Made by a program: the position numbers and the translations under genes
Shown: piece by piece, positions 24,901 through 37,000 of the stretch
Layout of the letters: each line of letters begins with the position of its first letter
Numbering within the stretch: the stretch's first letter is position 1
The notes under the pieces: generated by a model
What the model saw: only the letters and a program-made list of their open reading frames with translations
Told to the model about the DNA's origin: nothing
Database searches by the model: none
Source: Climacteris rufus
Lineage: Eukaryota; Chordata; Aves; Passeriformes; Climacteridae
Length of the DNA: 64,000 nucleotides
Assembly (NCBI GenBank): GCA_013398175.1
Contig: VZRZ01000211.1
Span: 755,506 to 819,505 of the forward strand
Direction of reading: 5' to 3'

Positions 24901-27900
24901 AAGTCTTGGATTTGGTTTATCATGTTTCACATGTCCCAGTTGCTTCAACTCTGGGAGATAAAGATGTCAAAACTTATAAAAACCCAAATTTACCAATTAA
25001 AAAAAAAACCAAATTAAACCAATTTACTTTCATTTCCCCTGTAGTGCACTACAGTGCTCACAGGTGAGAGGAGGAAGTGCTGGGTTTAGGAAAAAGCATC
25101 AATATCCATAGTACTGCTGCATCACATACAGGTAAAGTGCACACAATATGCATAGGTCAGACTTAACTACTTGGGTTGCAGATTTCCAGAATAAAATTCT
25201 CACAAAAGCCATGTTTAGAATTTGTTGAATTACAGCTATAGTTCTGACAAAGACTATGTTTATTGTAGATAATGTGTTTTGTAGTTAAAATGTGTGTCAG
25301 TATTGGAGACAAAATAAATTACTGCATAAATACTCAAAAGTTACATCTTTTGTATATGTTTCGGTTCAATTTACTGGTATTTAAAGTACTAAACATATTT
25401 TGAGGTAGAATATATATTCTTATGGGTGGTTTTTGAAGCTGGATTGCAGAACAAACATGAGCAAGCATATGCAGATGCCTTCTTCATAAGCCTAGCAGAC
25501 TAATCTAACTGACCAGGATTCAAACCCACCCCTTCCTGTCTAAGCTTCAATACTCAGTTTGGAAATTGTATAACTAAATGCTATAAGAAAATCCTAGTGT
25601 TGTCTGGCATGATCATGCATTTTTAGAAAGGTGGGTAACATACAGCACTGTGCAGGTTCTTGCTTCTAATATTCATATGCGATTAATGTCATTTAGAACA
25701 CCAAATGAATTAGGCTTGCCTTGAAAAATTAAGGATGCTGAACATTTTTCCAGGGATTCAGGACTTCCGTGGGTGGAATTCACAAGAGCAATAGCCACTT
25801 GGAGTGTATGGCCACTCTAGGTTTGGCATACTAAGTTCCTCTCTTGTAGAGTTTGCTGTATGACACTTGGTTAAGTTCATACCCTACAGATTCAGGCAGG
25901 CTCCATTTTCCCACTACTTCTGTTTCTATGGTCATCTGTACTATTAGCATGTCCTGGAAAAGACCACCTCCTCTGAGTAAGCTGCCAGCTGGCCAGTAGC
26001 TGACACACAGGCATTAGCTGCCACTGGGGAAAATCAGGGTGAAATTAGTCATTTAGAATACTTTAGCACGATGAAGCTCTGAACCCCTGGTGAATGGTAG
26101 TATGTTTAGATACAGAAGTGTTATTCTATCAGTTAAGTGCCAAAGAGAGAGTGTTCCAGTGTAGACTTAAAGGAAAGTCAGACTTCTGAAAATACATTGT
26201 ATTAAGAAGAGCTGGTGAGCCCCTGCTAGCAAAAACTTATGTGCTTTATAAATGAGGTAAGCATGCCAGATATTGTGTTAAGTTTTATGGAACTGGTATG
26301 CCATGAGACCTTTTACACATATTCTTCTCACATTCCTGAATTTGTTTAAAAAGGAGCTTGATGAACCAGAAAAAAACATGTTTCACTTTTAGTCCTTTCC
26401 TCCTGAGCATGTTCCCAACAGGGACACTGTTGAGTGTCATGTTCCCAAAATAAATGCTAGTGTAATGACATCCCAACACATTGTAACAGAAATTTCATAA
26501 TGCAATGAGAGTTAGTCATCTTATGCTGTGATTTATCTGGATTACTCATTTCCTTATTTTGAAGAATATGTATATTACAGAATCAATGCCTTGAGCCATG
26601 CTTGTTGGTAGTGTTGATTTTAATGCTCCTGTTACTACTCAGAAAGATGCACTTTATTCTTTGGAGAAAGAAACAAATATGTAGAATGGTTCTGATTTCA
26701 CAGTACATGTAACTGACAGACTTATGGGAAGGCATTTTGCAGCTTTTCAGAATACTTTGTGTGTTAAATCCAGATACATCTATAATGTATGAGCTCTATA
26801 CTCTCCATATATCTATAACTGTTTATTCTGCATAGTTACAATTAAAAGAAGTCTTCAGAAGAATCTGACTTCAGCTTGTACAAGAAAGTGCTTTGCTGTA
26901 ATACAGAATATCAGCTCATTTCAGGTGCATAACTACATTAAATAATTCTTATTTACCACTAGACTAATAGGGAGTCCATAAAAACTTAGCCAAGTGTAAA
27001 TAGTATTGGGAACTTTCTTCTGCAGTTAGCTAGTAAGGGAGAAAGTGTGGAGCTGTAATAAATATGTGTTGAACCGGAGGTATTTTCTGAAGGTGTTTCT
27101 TCCCTCTTCTTTTTCTGATGAGAGTAGGAAAGTTAAGCTGTCATCTGAATTATCTGAATGATCTGTAGGGAACAGAACCCTAAGGATGCTCAGAACTCAG
27201 GAGGGCTTTTTTCCCTTCTGTTTTTTTTCTCTGTTTCATTTAGAATCAGACCATACTGAGGTCATGTGGCTAAAGGAGTATTTCTCCATTTATCTTTTGG
27301 CAAAATAAGATAAAACATACAAATAGTTAAGACTACAGCTGGCTGCATATCATCCATCTACCTTGGATCCTATGCTGCAGAGATTTATGCAAAGGCCATA
27401 TGCAAGAGGAATCCAGCGGGTGCTGACAGCAGGTCACCTGCTGCCCTGGCCTGCAGGACACTGTTTGAGAAGTCCTGGTAAATGGAGGATGGAGATCAGA
27501 TGTCAGCTTCTCACAGATGACATGCAGAGAAACTGGAGCTCCCTGCACATACTGCAGCTTATCAGTTGTGTTTGAAATATGTGGTATCTTGTACAGGAAC
27601 AACAAAGTTATGTGCAAATGATGGTGGCATTTTAATTTTCTTGTACCAAAACATTGGCACGTCTTTTCACACAGAAACCTCATTTAATGTTCCTGGTAAA
27701 ATCTGAAGGGGATTTTCTACTATAAGGAAATAAATGAATACTTGAAGGAAAAGCTGCAAATAAAAGAGTAGGGGAAGTCTGGGTTACTTGTTATAAGCAA
27801 TATTTCAAAACTAGTCAGATATCCTTAATATTATTATTCTATGCTTTATGCACACAAATTTTTCTGTATGGAGAAGAACTAGAAAGCAGAATGCTGTGAA

Positions 27901-29798
27901 AGATCATCCTCATCTGTCTTTGTCCCCTTTATGCTTGCACAACAAAAGTGTAAGAGTGTGCTAGGAATAAATGGCAGTAATGTACTGATGGGAATACTTT
28001 CAAAGTGGACAACACAGCCTGGATGAAGCCCAACACTTAAGGGTATGAAGCCTGTGATTAATCCTTAGATTCTCATATGTAACACCGTATGCACTTTAAA
28101 GCCTAGGAAGCTAGTTTGAAGATGATGGTAGCTCTTATGCAATAAAGATTTATCAAGAGGTGTGTATTTGCAGGTAGGGAAGTGACAAGCACCAGGATGT
28201 ATTGAGGTTTGAATAATTTCCAGACATTTGAGGAGAGCTGCTAAGAAAGTGCATCACGGAGAAAGGCTTTCTGTCAAGTTTTGGGAATACAGAAAAAAAG
28301 CTGGGCCAAAAAAAAAAAAGTAGCTTTATCCTCTTTGCTTTGCTGGGGATCTTCTTCTAGAGTCTGTGAGCTCCTTTTATTCCCTACCACCCCCTTGGGT
28401 TTTTTTCTTTCTTTTTTTCCTTCTTTTCCTCTTAGAAGTCCCATCTGGTTTTCAGTGTTTGTTTCTTTTTCTAAGGAGACAATATTTTGGGATAGGAAGT
28501 GTCCTTTTGCCTTTAATTTCTGTGTGGCATTGGTTTACTGTTTAGATGTGCAATTTCTCAAAAACCTTGTCAACTTGTGCTCACCTATAGACATGCTGTT
28601 AGCTACCAGCATCCTTTGCTCTTTAACATTGCCTTTTCCAATGCTGACAATTTGTCTTCAAAAGATAATTTTTTTTAAAGAAATGATTGACACTACCAGT
28701 ATTTGATAGTTGATGGCTGTATTTTTACATATGCTATGTAGTTATTCCTATGCTAGCTATGGTATTCATTATCCTTCTGAATCCCAGGCTACTATTCACA
28801 GCAAAGGCAAAATTCTGCACAAGAAAACCTGGACTTGATTAATATCCTTAATTATACTGCACTGGACCAAAGGGTAATATTTCTTACTGCCTCTTGTTAA
28901 TAATCAGTTATGTCTCAAAGCACTTGGATCAATAACCTATATTTTTTTCCTTGAGGAATGTGCTTATTGTATTAGTATGAAAGTATTCAGATGAAGAAGC
29001 CTGTGAATGTTAACAAAAACTCTTCAGAAATTTCTTATTGATTTTCTAAAAGTTTGTCAAATTGGAACATTCAAACAGCTCAGCAGTTGGCTTTTTTTTA
29101 ACAGAACATTTCTTCAAGGATATCAGCCAGCTCTGTGGAGTGCAGGGACATTAGGCAGGAAAGTATTTTATATGGGCATATGTTCATCTCTTGTGCCTGG
29201 TAAGGCACAAACTAGTTCCCACTTTGTGCTAGAGCAGCTCTTTGCTATAGTAACTGTGGTCTCTCAGGAGCACACTTATATATTACTTTAGGTACAGCAC
29301 TGTGTCAGCAGCCCTACAGGCTGAGGCAGTGGGATCTTAGCCTGTATGCTGTACTCACCTGCAGACATGATTTAAACTGGTTGTCCTTTGGCTTCAGCTG
29401 TAAATTCCAGGTTAACTGTGTGGTAGTCAGCAGTCTTCTCCACATGCTTTGTGGTGGTTGCACTGCCACTGATTCACTGCACTGGGGCTCCTCCTGTTAC
29501 TCTTTATCCTCTCAGTTTTGTCATTAGAGCCTCTACACCCACTGCAAAGTGAATTATCAATATGATATGTCCGTAATTTCTTTGGCAGCCCACCCTGGGC
29601 CAGGGTGAGAGTGAGAGATGATTAAGCTTCTATAGGCTTCCATTCATTCCCATAACCTGGAGTACTGTGCTGTGTGTCTGTGTATATGCATGTTTGAAAC
29701 TGTCCCAGCATGGACTTATTTAAATATATCCTCAGCCCATGGTTATAACCCCGGCCTAACTCAGCCATAATATTTTATTATCCTAAGAGCAATAGTCA
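21981..29798. other. Unique sequence, no gene seen
   Basis: About 7.8 kb of AT-rich DNA. Notable simple sequence: TTAATTAATTAATT-type repetition near 22,495-22,510, an A run near 24,999, and an A run at about 28,307-28,318. Open frames reach 141 codons (28,281-28,706, plus) and carry no domain. A somewhat GC-richer patch at 27,360-27,560 could be an old repeat that I cannot classify. Confidence 0.45.
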
Positions 29799-30084
29799 GG
29801 ATGATGGGGACAGACACTTTTCAGTGGAGACCAGTAACATGACAAGGGGCAATGGACACAAACTGAAACATGGGAAATTCTATCTGAATATAAGAAAAAC
29901 CTTCTTTACTTAGAGGGGAACTGGAATGGGCTGCCCAGAGAGGTTCTGAAGTGTCCTTCTCTGGAGATATTAAAAATCTGCCTGGATGTGATCCTGTGCA
30001 ACCTGCTCTAGGTGATCCTGCATTAACAGAGGTCTTGGACTAGATGACCTCCAGGGGTTCCTGCCAATCCAACCATTCTGTGAC
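29799..30084 (+). mobile_element. CR1 LINE 3' end, sense
   Basis: Sense CR1 covering the end of the RT ORF and the 3' UTR: GACAAGGGGCAATGGACACA (near 29,840), GGGCTGCCCAGAGAGGTTCT (near 29,929), TCTCTGGAGATATT, CCTGTGCAACCTGCTCTAGG, GACTAGATGACCTCCAGGGG and a terminal CCAACCATTCTGTGA. It is 5'-truncated. Its 3' UTR type (TGCTCTAGGTGATCCTG) differs from that of the copies near 400 and 17,400, so it belongs to another CR1 subfamily. Confidence 0.92.
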
Positions 30085-30839
30085 AATACTGACAACTGAC
30101 AGTCTGCTCTTTGCTCTCTGCAGTGTTAAATCATAAAGGCAAGACCTTGCATTGCTGTTAGTTTTGTGGAGAGTGGGAGGAAAAGAAATCCCTGAAGTGA
30201 AAGTGATAGGATGTGGATAAGAGATTTTAATTGATGCTTTCTCAGACTCTCTGTAGTCTGGCTAAAACAGATTTTCCTGCTGATTCGCATAAAAGAAGAC
30301 AGTGTTTTAAATATTGATGTGTATGTGAAGGCATCATAAAGTGCCCAGATGGACCTCTTCAACTGTATTTTCTGATAATATTTCTTGTGTTTTTTCTAAT
30401 TAGCAGCCACTGGGTTCCAGTTCAGCACACTATCCCTCCTGACCACTGCTGTTCCTAGGAAGTGTGGCTGCCTGATGTTCTTCCTGCTGGCAGCTGAATA
30501 TTTCAGGTATGTCACTAACATAAAACCAGAATGAATAGATTTTTATTTTCCTATTTTTGTTTTCTTCAGTCTTTGGTTGATGAACTATTTCACTTGAGCC
30601 AGGATGTAAGTATTTTATTTTTAAACCCAGAAACTTGGGTTTTCAAGTTCACCAAAGCAAAATGAATGGCCAAATGTTTGAAGTTTATTTAAGTTTTAGA
30701 AGCTGGGGGGTTTTTTAAGGTTTTTCAACTAGAAAATATAGACTTTATTTTTTTAATTTGGATTTGCAACCACATTTGTAAGCTCAGAATTGTCTGTGTA
30801 AACACATTGTCCGCACTTCCCTCTCTCATATTGCCCAGC
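30085..30839. other. Unique sequence, no gene seen
   Basis: AT-rich DNA with a 78-codon minus-strand frame lacking any domain. Nothing else recognised. Confidence 0.5.
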
Positions 30840-31330
30840 TCTAACCATGTGATTTCAACAAGACAGCCATCTCAAGCCTTTTTGATTGTAAAGACATTTT
30901 AAACAAGTTCAAAGGGTTAACAGAGAGCACAAGAGAGCGACTATTTCTGTATCTAAGACTTCAGTGTGAATGATTTACTGTGAACAGAAGAGCATATCTC
31001 AAAAGTAATCTTTTTATCTGTCTCTGCCTGCAGAAAAATTTATGGTGACGAAGGATATCTATAATGGCACAATTTACATGGCACCTTCTGGCTGATGAGA
31101 AATAGCAGTCTCAAAAGGACTAAAGAGATTAGGGGTTTTAGCCTTGTTTACAAAAATAATGTATTCACAGAATCGCTGACAATTTTTTCAGGTTTAATCA
31201 TTTCACCAAGGCATTTATTACATGAATGTCATAACCCAAAATAATAATGCAAATAGAAACCTTATCAATCAGCTGGTTAAGTTTTAATGCACTTTGGGTT
31301 TAGCTCTTTTCAGACTTTGGAGTGAATTTG
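30840..31330. promoter_or_regulatory. Candidate conserved noncoding element
   Basis: Repeat-free DNA containing a nuclear-receptor DR1/HNF4-like AGTTCAAAGGGTTA near 30,906-30,919 and a perfect POU octamer ATGCAAAT at 31,247-31,254, with forkhead-like TTGTTTAC near 31,145. Clusters of this sort are typical of vertebrate enhancers, but all are short and common, and conservation is untested. Confidence 0.28.
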
Positions 31331-32499
31331 ACAGCTTCATGTGCTGCTGCTTAACACAGATTGAAGATATGCTATATGATTCTATGTTGTTTGGTATAAC
31401 TGACAAAACTAAGGGCAAAAATGCAGCAGAATGATTTCAAAAGTATTAGTGATACATTGAGACTTAAATACTACTGATATTTCACCCAGACTTTAGATTG
31501 TATATGCCCAGGTTTTCTGCATCAGTGGTACTTGAACTTCTAGGACACTTGAATGCCCGGTATTATTTCCCTCCTTTGCTCTGAATCCAGGTATTTTAGA
31601 TGTGAGACCCTAAGTACTGATCCCTCATAGAGTTAGTGAGGTTAAGAGTGCTTGAAATGCAAACTTTTTGGAAAAATTGGTACATTTCATCAGATACTAT
31701 TGGAGCAACTTCTGAGGTATCAACAGAGAAATATTTAATGAAAATAAAGGAGGGCAGTTTGGAATTGTTGATGGCCTGGTATTAAGACACTTGTGGCAAT
31801 GAGAGTCCTCAGTTCAATCAGATGCCCTTTCTCAAGGCAAACATGTCAGCACAGCTTTTCTACTGTTATGGGAGAAGGTTTGTATCACAAAGCACTTGAT
31901 TTGGGGATCTGTCTCTGTAACAGATTGGGTTTATTCTGTTTTGTCCTTGTTTGGGGAGGGTAAGACAAAAAAATCCTTGGCAAGAAGTCTCTGCTTTTAC
32001 GGTAGTGGGGGGGTTGTTTTGTTTGTTTTTATTTTTTTTTTTTAATTGATACACACCAGCTTTTTTTCCTCCTATTCTCCTCCTAGTATGAAGGAATAAA
32101 CTGGAGTTCCCAGTGAAAGGCCTGTTGTACTTCAAGGGTATGGAGAAAAAATGTTAAGCTATCCCCCAAAGAGCAAAATCATTCTCTTTTCTTTCCAAGG
32201 TTTCATAAAAACGCCTATAATATCTTTGTGCTTTTGTATTCCAGCATCACTTTTTCATTGGTTTTTCATTGCTGTGACTCCACTAATGCCATTGAAAATT
32301 TTTGAGTGTGTCCTCTGGTGATACATCCTTCAGAAAGCCAGTGGTAAAGATCAGTTATTATATCCTCTGTGACCTTTTGGTTTATCATTTTAAATGACCT
32401 GCAGCACACTCTGCCTAAGGTGTGCAGTTGCTTTGTGGCACAGTGTTCCAAATGTCAGTATCTGTTTTCATTCTGTACTTTTTTGCATGTGGTTGTTTG
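31331..32499. other. Unique sequence, no gene seen
   Basis: AT-rich DNA with T-rich and purine-rich runs around 32,020-32,045. The 89-codon minus-strand frame at 31,866-32,135 reads lysine/asparagine-rich through these runs and has no domain. No repeat identified before about 32,500. Confidence 0.45.
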
Positions 32500-32969
32500 T
32501 TAGCCTAGATGGAGACTGGGAAGTCTGAGGAGTACCTCAAGGGGATTTGGTTTTAGGTGAGACTAGCTAATGAAAGAAATTCTATGGTGTTAATTGCTAT
32601 GTAGCACTGTATATAATCCCTTCCATGGTGACTACAGGCCATAGCAAGGATATCAGAGTAAAAATCACCCAGGTTAATGAAGAATGAACTGGACAAGCAC
32701 AGCAATGATGGAACCACAACTCACTTCATCATGCAGAGACCCAATTTTTCTGCCCTGAAAAACTATTATGACACGTGGAGCCCAAAGTAATGGACTAAAT
32801 GAACTCAATGGACTTTCACAGGAATTGTGCATAGCCTCAGGGAATGATAACTGTATATATGTGTGTGTATATATCAAAGGACCAAGAGAGTAATGGTGGT
32901 TAACTGGGTTGTACTGCAAAGTCTGGGACCTAAACATGGCATAAATGGTACGGAATAAGGGGTGGATAC
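32500..32969 (+). mobile_element. ERVL-like retrovirus, 3' internal remnant
   Basis: This stretch leads directly into the LTR at 32,970. It resembles, from memory, the noncoding 3' internal part of bird ERVL-type elements, for example ACTAAATGAACTCAATGGAC near 32,794 and TGGTTAACTGGGTTGTACTG near 32,895. A purine-rich tract GGAATAAGGGG at 32,952-32,962 lies just ahead of the LTR, where the plus-strand primer tract is expected. A (TA/TG) microsatellite at about 32,854-32,875 sits inside it. No gag, pol or env frame is visible. The left boundary is uncertain. Confidence 0.55.
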
Positions 32970-33512
32970 AGTCCTGCTTTAAGCTGGGATGGGTTTAATT
33001 TTCTTTCTTGTAGCTGGTGCAATGCTATGTTTTGAATTAACTATTAGAATAATGCTGATAACACACCTTTAGTTGTTGCTTAGCAGTGTTTAAGTCAAGG
33101 ACTTTACAGTTTCCCCTTTTTTGTCAGTGAGGAGTTGCACAAGAAGCTGTGAGGTAGCAAAGTCAGAACAGCCAACTATTCAAAGGGATATTCCATGTCA
33201 TGCCCAGTATGCACACTCGGGGAGTTGGCCTGAAGGTGTCAATCAGTACTCAAGGAAGGACTGGGCATCAGTCAGCTGGTGATGAGCAATTGTATTGTGC
33301 ATCATTTGCCTATACTGGGCTTTATTTCTCTCTGTCCCTCATTTTCATTACATTTATTATTATTATTACATTTTACTTTATTTCAATTGTTCAACTATTA
33401 GCTCACGGGTTTCATCTTTTTTCAATTCTACTCCCATTCTCCTGGATGGGAAAGGGGGAGGGAGTGAGTGGCTACGTGGTGCTTAGTTGCTGACTGGGGT
33501 TAAACCACAAAA
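32970..33512 (+). mobile_element. ERVL-like LTR (3' LTR of the remnant)
   Basis: About 540 bases matching a common bird endogenous-retrovirus LTR: GCTGGGATGGGTTTAATTTT near the start, GCTGGTGCAATGCTATGTTT, GCTTAGCAGTGTTTAAGTCA, a decayed TATA region (CAGTATGCACACTCGGGGAG near 33,207), an (ATT) run at about 33,354-33,368, then CTTTATTTCAATTGTTCAAC, a G-rich GGGAAAGGGGGAGGGAGTGA and the terminal GGGGTTAAACCACA at 33,496-33,509. Both outer dinucleotides appear mutated (AG at the left, AA at the right), and no target-site duplication is visible. The LTR would once have provided promoter and polyadenylation functions. The two overlapping open frames at 33,200-33,493 are by-products. Confidence 0.85.
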
Positions 33513-34010
33513 ATAGCTTAAAATGTGGAAATATTTACACTGAATATTTTGGGCCTGCCTTATTGGTAATTAGCTAAAATCCTTTCACAATCATGAATGA
33601 GACTTGTATGCTTTTTTTTTTTTCCTTTGGTAGGAAAAACGCTGCAAACTTTAAAAGGCTCTGGGGTTATTACTTTTTTGCAGAAAAACCCTCAGAGTAG
33701 GTGAAAAGGCTGTGTAACGCTCAGGGAAGGTCATTAAAGTTTTCAATTTAAATTGATTACAAGGAAATGATATGCCAGAGGACAAAAACAATAGATGAAA
33801 AGAAGTGTCCTGGATGGCAAGAGAAGATGAATGCTCTATGTTTTCCCCACCTCAGATTGTCCATGACAAAGTATGATTGTCTAATATCTCAAGACGAGGA
33901 GGCTAATACAAGGCCATAAATCACAGGGAACAGCTTTTCAAATAATAAAGCAGTCTGCCTTCTTGCTAATAGGCCCCAAGTTAGGACCCTGAAATGCTGA
34001 AAAGCAGGCT
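33513..34010. promoter_or_regulatory. Candidate conserved noncoding element
   Basis: Repeat-free DNA directly after the LTR with a homeodomain-like GGTAATTAGC (near 33,565), SOX-like ACAATAG (near 33,788) and ATTGTCC (near 33,856). It could be regulatory; the evidence is motif content only. Confidence 0.2.
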
Positions 34011-37000
34011 AGCACTCACCTCTGTGTGGGTGACAATGACTTTTGCACAGCCTGTATTCACGTATTGTTTGGAGAGGCAGCTGAGCCATATTGCAAATAC
34101 AGCAGATTTGTAGCCTGCTTGATTGTTACTTATATGTTAAGATTAATCAGAAAACTATGGAAGATGTGATGGTTGTGTATGGTTTAACTAACATCCATTA
34201 TTTGAACTCATATAACCTACATAAGTATAGAGCTGGGAATATTATGTTTTGTATGGTCAGATTTAGATGCGTGCACAGAAAATTTTAAAGCTGGAGCTGA
34301 TACATAAAACATCATTAATGTACCTCTCTCTTTCTCTTCTGCCTCTTCCTTTGCCCAGCCTTACTGACTCAGAAAACGTGCTTTTTCATATGAGAGGCTT
34401 GTGTCATGTAAGACCACATATAAGCGCTAACTAAATATTAAGTCCTTTCTTCCCATAGTTAAAATTTGAAAGAATCCAGACAAAGAGCAGCAGAACAAAA
34501 AGTGTGAGATAAATGTATTCATAATCTATGAGCATTTTGAACTGCATAACTAGGAAGGAGATTAAGCTGTCTCATTCTCTCTGAAAGAATTACCTCAGTG
34601 GTGGGAGAAAATGAATAGTCTTGTTTTAAGCACAAATATCTCATGTGATGACAATTGCAAGAGTTTGTGCACAGCCAACACACTAATAGTTTGACTGATT
34701 GAAAGAAGAGGTCCAAATATCAGATATTTGCTTTGTAATTAAATTTTGTTTTTGCTGATTTCCATATAAACATCTAGTTAAAAGGCAATACTTTTGCTTT
34801 CTTTCAATTAGAATAGAAAATTGAGAAACAAAACCTTTCCTTCTGATACAGGTTTATTTATATGCCTTTATTTGCATTGGAAATTGGAGTTTTGAAAGAC
34901 TCGCAAAATTTTTCAAACATCAAAAATACTGAAATATAGCAAACCTTGTTTAATTTTTTTAGCCATTGTGTTTCTGAAGTTAAGAATTTGATCTTGAGTT
35001 CAATGAAAATGTAATCATTCTCCAAAAATCAGTAACAGATACTAGAGGTTCACAGCTAAATAAGAGTTACAAAGTAAAGGAGAAAATTTACAGAACTCTG
35101 AAATTTTAGTACATCCTCACTGCAAGATTGAAAAGATGAAGTATATTACTACAAACAAAACTCTAAAATGGAACTGAAACAAAGTATCTTGGTGAATTTT
35201 GAACTTCACAGCAGTGTTGTCAGTTAAGGTACAAAACCCCTGAAATCTATCAGCTTGATTAGCTGAATGATTCTTTACTCCTAGGAGTTGTTATTTTAGC
35301 AAGTAACTATTTGATGAATATTAATGGGAATAACTCTGTGGACTACTCAGTGGGACAAAGGAATCACTTGATTCTCTTTTGAGCCCTGCTCCTATTTAAC
35401 CACTCTGCTTTTAGTACTTCTAAAATAAATGGAATCTTTCCATCAGATTTGAGCTCTGAGATGGAAAGCACACTACTGAGAATTATTACTGAAAGATGCT
35501 AAGATATTATGAGAATAGATGAGGCTCTGTGTACCTCCTCAAGTCTCCTCACATCATCTTACTTTCTCTTGAAGCCTTATTCACTTTTTCTACATATATA
35601 TATATTAAATAAAACGAAACGAAACCCACTTGTTAAAATTATGATAATTTAAATATGATAGAACACTGGGTTTTGGCAGAGGAGGAAAAGGAGGACTTAA
35701 AAGACCAGAGCTCTGAAGTCCTGTTTCCTTTGCACAGATTCTAAAACATGAGAAAAAGGAAATATGTGTGTAACTTTTAAACTTGATTATCTTTCATTAT
35801 ATAAGAATTAAAACATAATTTTTGTCATTATATAGCTTTTCTGGTGCTTCAAAAACAATTTTTCATTCACTTTTCAGCCCTGGAAACAGTGCCAACCTTG
35901 ATGTTGAGAACATGAAAACCAACTGTACACACCCAAAACCCTTTTCAATGTAAATCTGGAACAGTCTCACATAAAGTGAAGGTACATCAAAAATAAGAGT
36001 GTTACACTCAGACTAGTTCAAATAATTAGATGAATCTATTTAGTGAAAATGTCTGTTTCCCAGAGAAAGTAGCCTTAAGCTTTATAACTGTTTTATAAGC
36101 CAGAAAACACCTATGGATTACCTTGATCGATGGTGATCCTGAATTGTTGAAGAGGAAGTTCCACATGCAGTTCATACAGCATCAAAGGGAAAACTCTTTG
36201 TGTGACATTTAAGTATCTCTGTCTTATGCTTGTCCTACAAGACAGAATCCTTTTTTGTAAGAGGTACACAGTGGGATTAAGACAAAATGTAATTGATTCA
36301 CTGCAGGTTAATCCTCCTTCCTACAAAGGAAGATTTATTTAGGTACAGTTGCTTCTTTAATGTTATTCTTTCAGTTGCTTTGTCTTAAATTTTAATATAA
36401 TTCTCTGGTGGAGAAGTCCCTTTCTACACTAAAGGTAGGTTGTTCTGTGAACTTAGTCCTCTTACAACTAGCACACTTAACAGGGTGCAGACTATCTTTC
36501 TGGAACAAGTCCTGTGCTCTGCATGGGCCAAAATACTCTCAACGTTGACAGGCTAATATAAGTTGAAATAATATGGACCTCAAACTCACACCTTTGAACC
36601 ACATTTGGTTTAATACATTAAGTGAATCCTGTTTCAAACTATCAAATTCACTTTCAAATTTTAAATATTTTACTGAATCATAGCATTTGAGTTTCAAAAA
36701 ATAGGCAGTTTCAAGCTACAGAGGAGTAATTTAGAACAGAGATTTATGTAAGTCATCAGCAGAGTTAATCCGTGTGACAATTATGTGTAAAAAATAACTG
36801 GTTTCAGATAGTCCCTGGTATAAAATGCATTGAAATTCATTTTTTGGTCAGTGGCTAGCAGATGAAATCACTGGTTTTGACTCTTTGAAAATGCAATACC
36901 TATAAAATATATTTGGGGTAGAAGAACAGGAGGACCAGCTAGCTTTCACAGAAGCAGCTCCACTGAGTGCATGTGTAAAACAAATATTGCTAGGACAAAA

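Noticed and set aside
28281..28706. 141-codon plus-strand frame
   Set aside because: Translation follows T-rich DNA (Phe/Leu/Ser runs) and an A run; low-complexity by-product.
31371..31387. CR1-like tail word TATGATTCTATG
   Set aside because: The sequence on its left has no CR1 3' UTR features, so the octamer match is chance.
33200..33493. 97- and 63-codon plus-strand frames
   Set aside because: Both lie wholly inside the ERVL-like LTR and cross its ATT run.
35611..35627. IRF/ISRE-like AAAACGAAACGAAACCC
   Set aside because: The GAAA spacing is one base instead of the two of an ISRE; more simply a short repeat of ACGAA.
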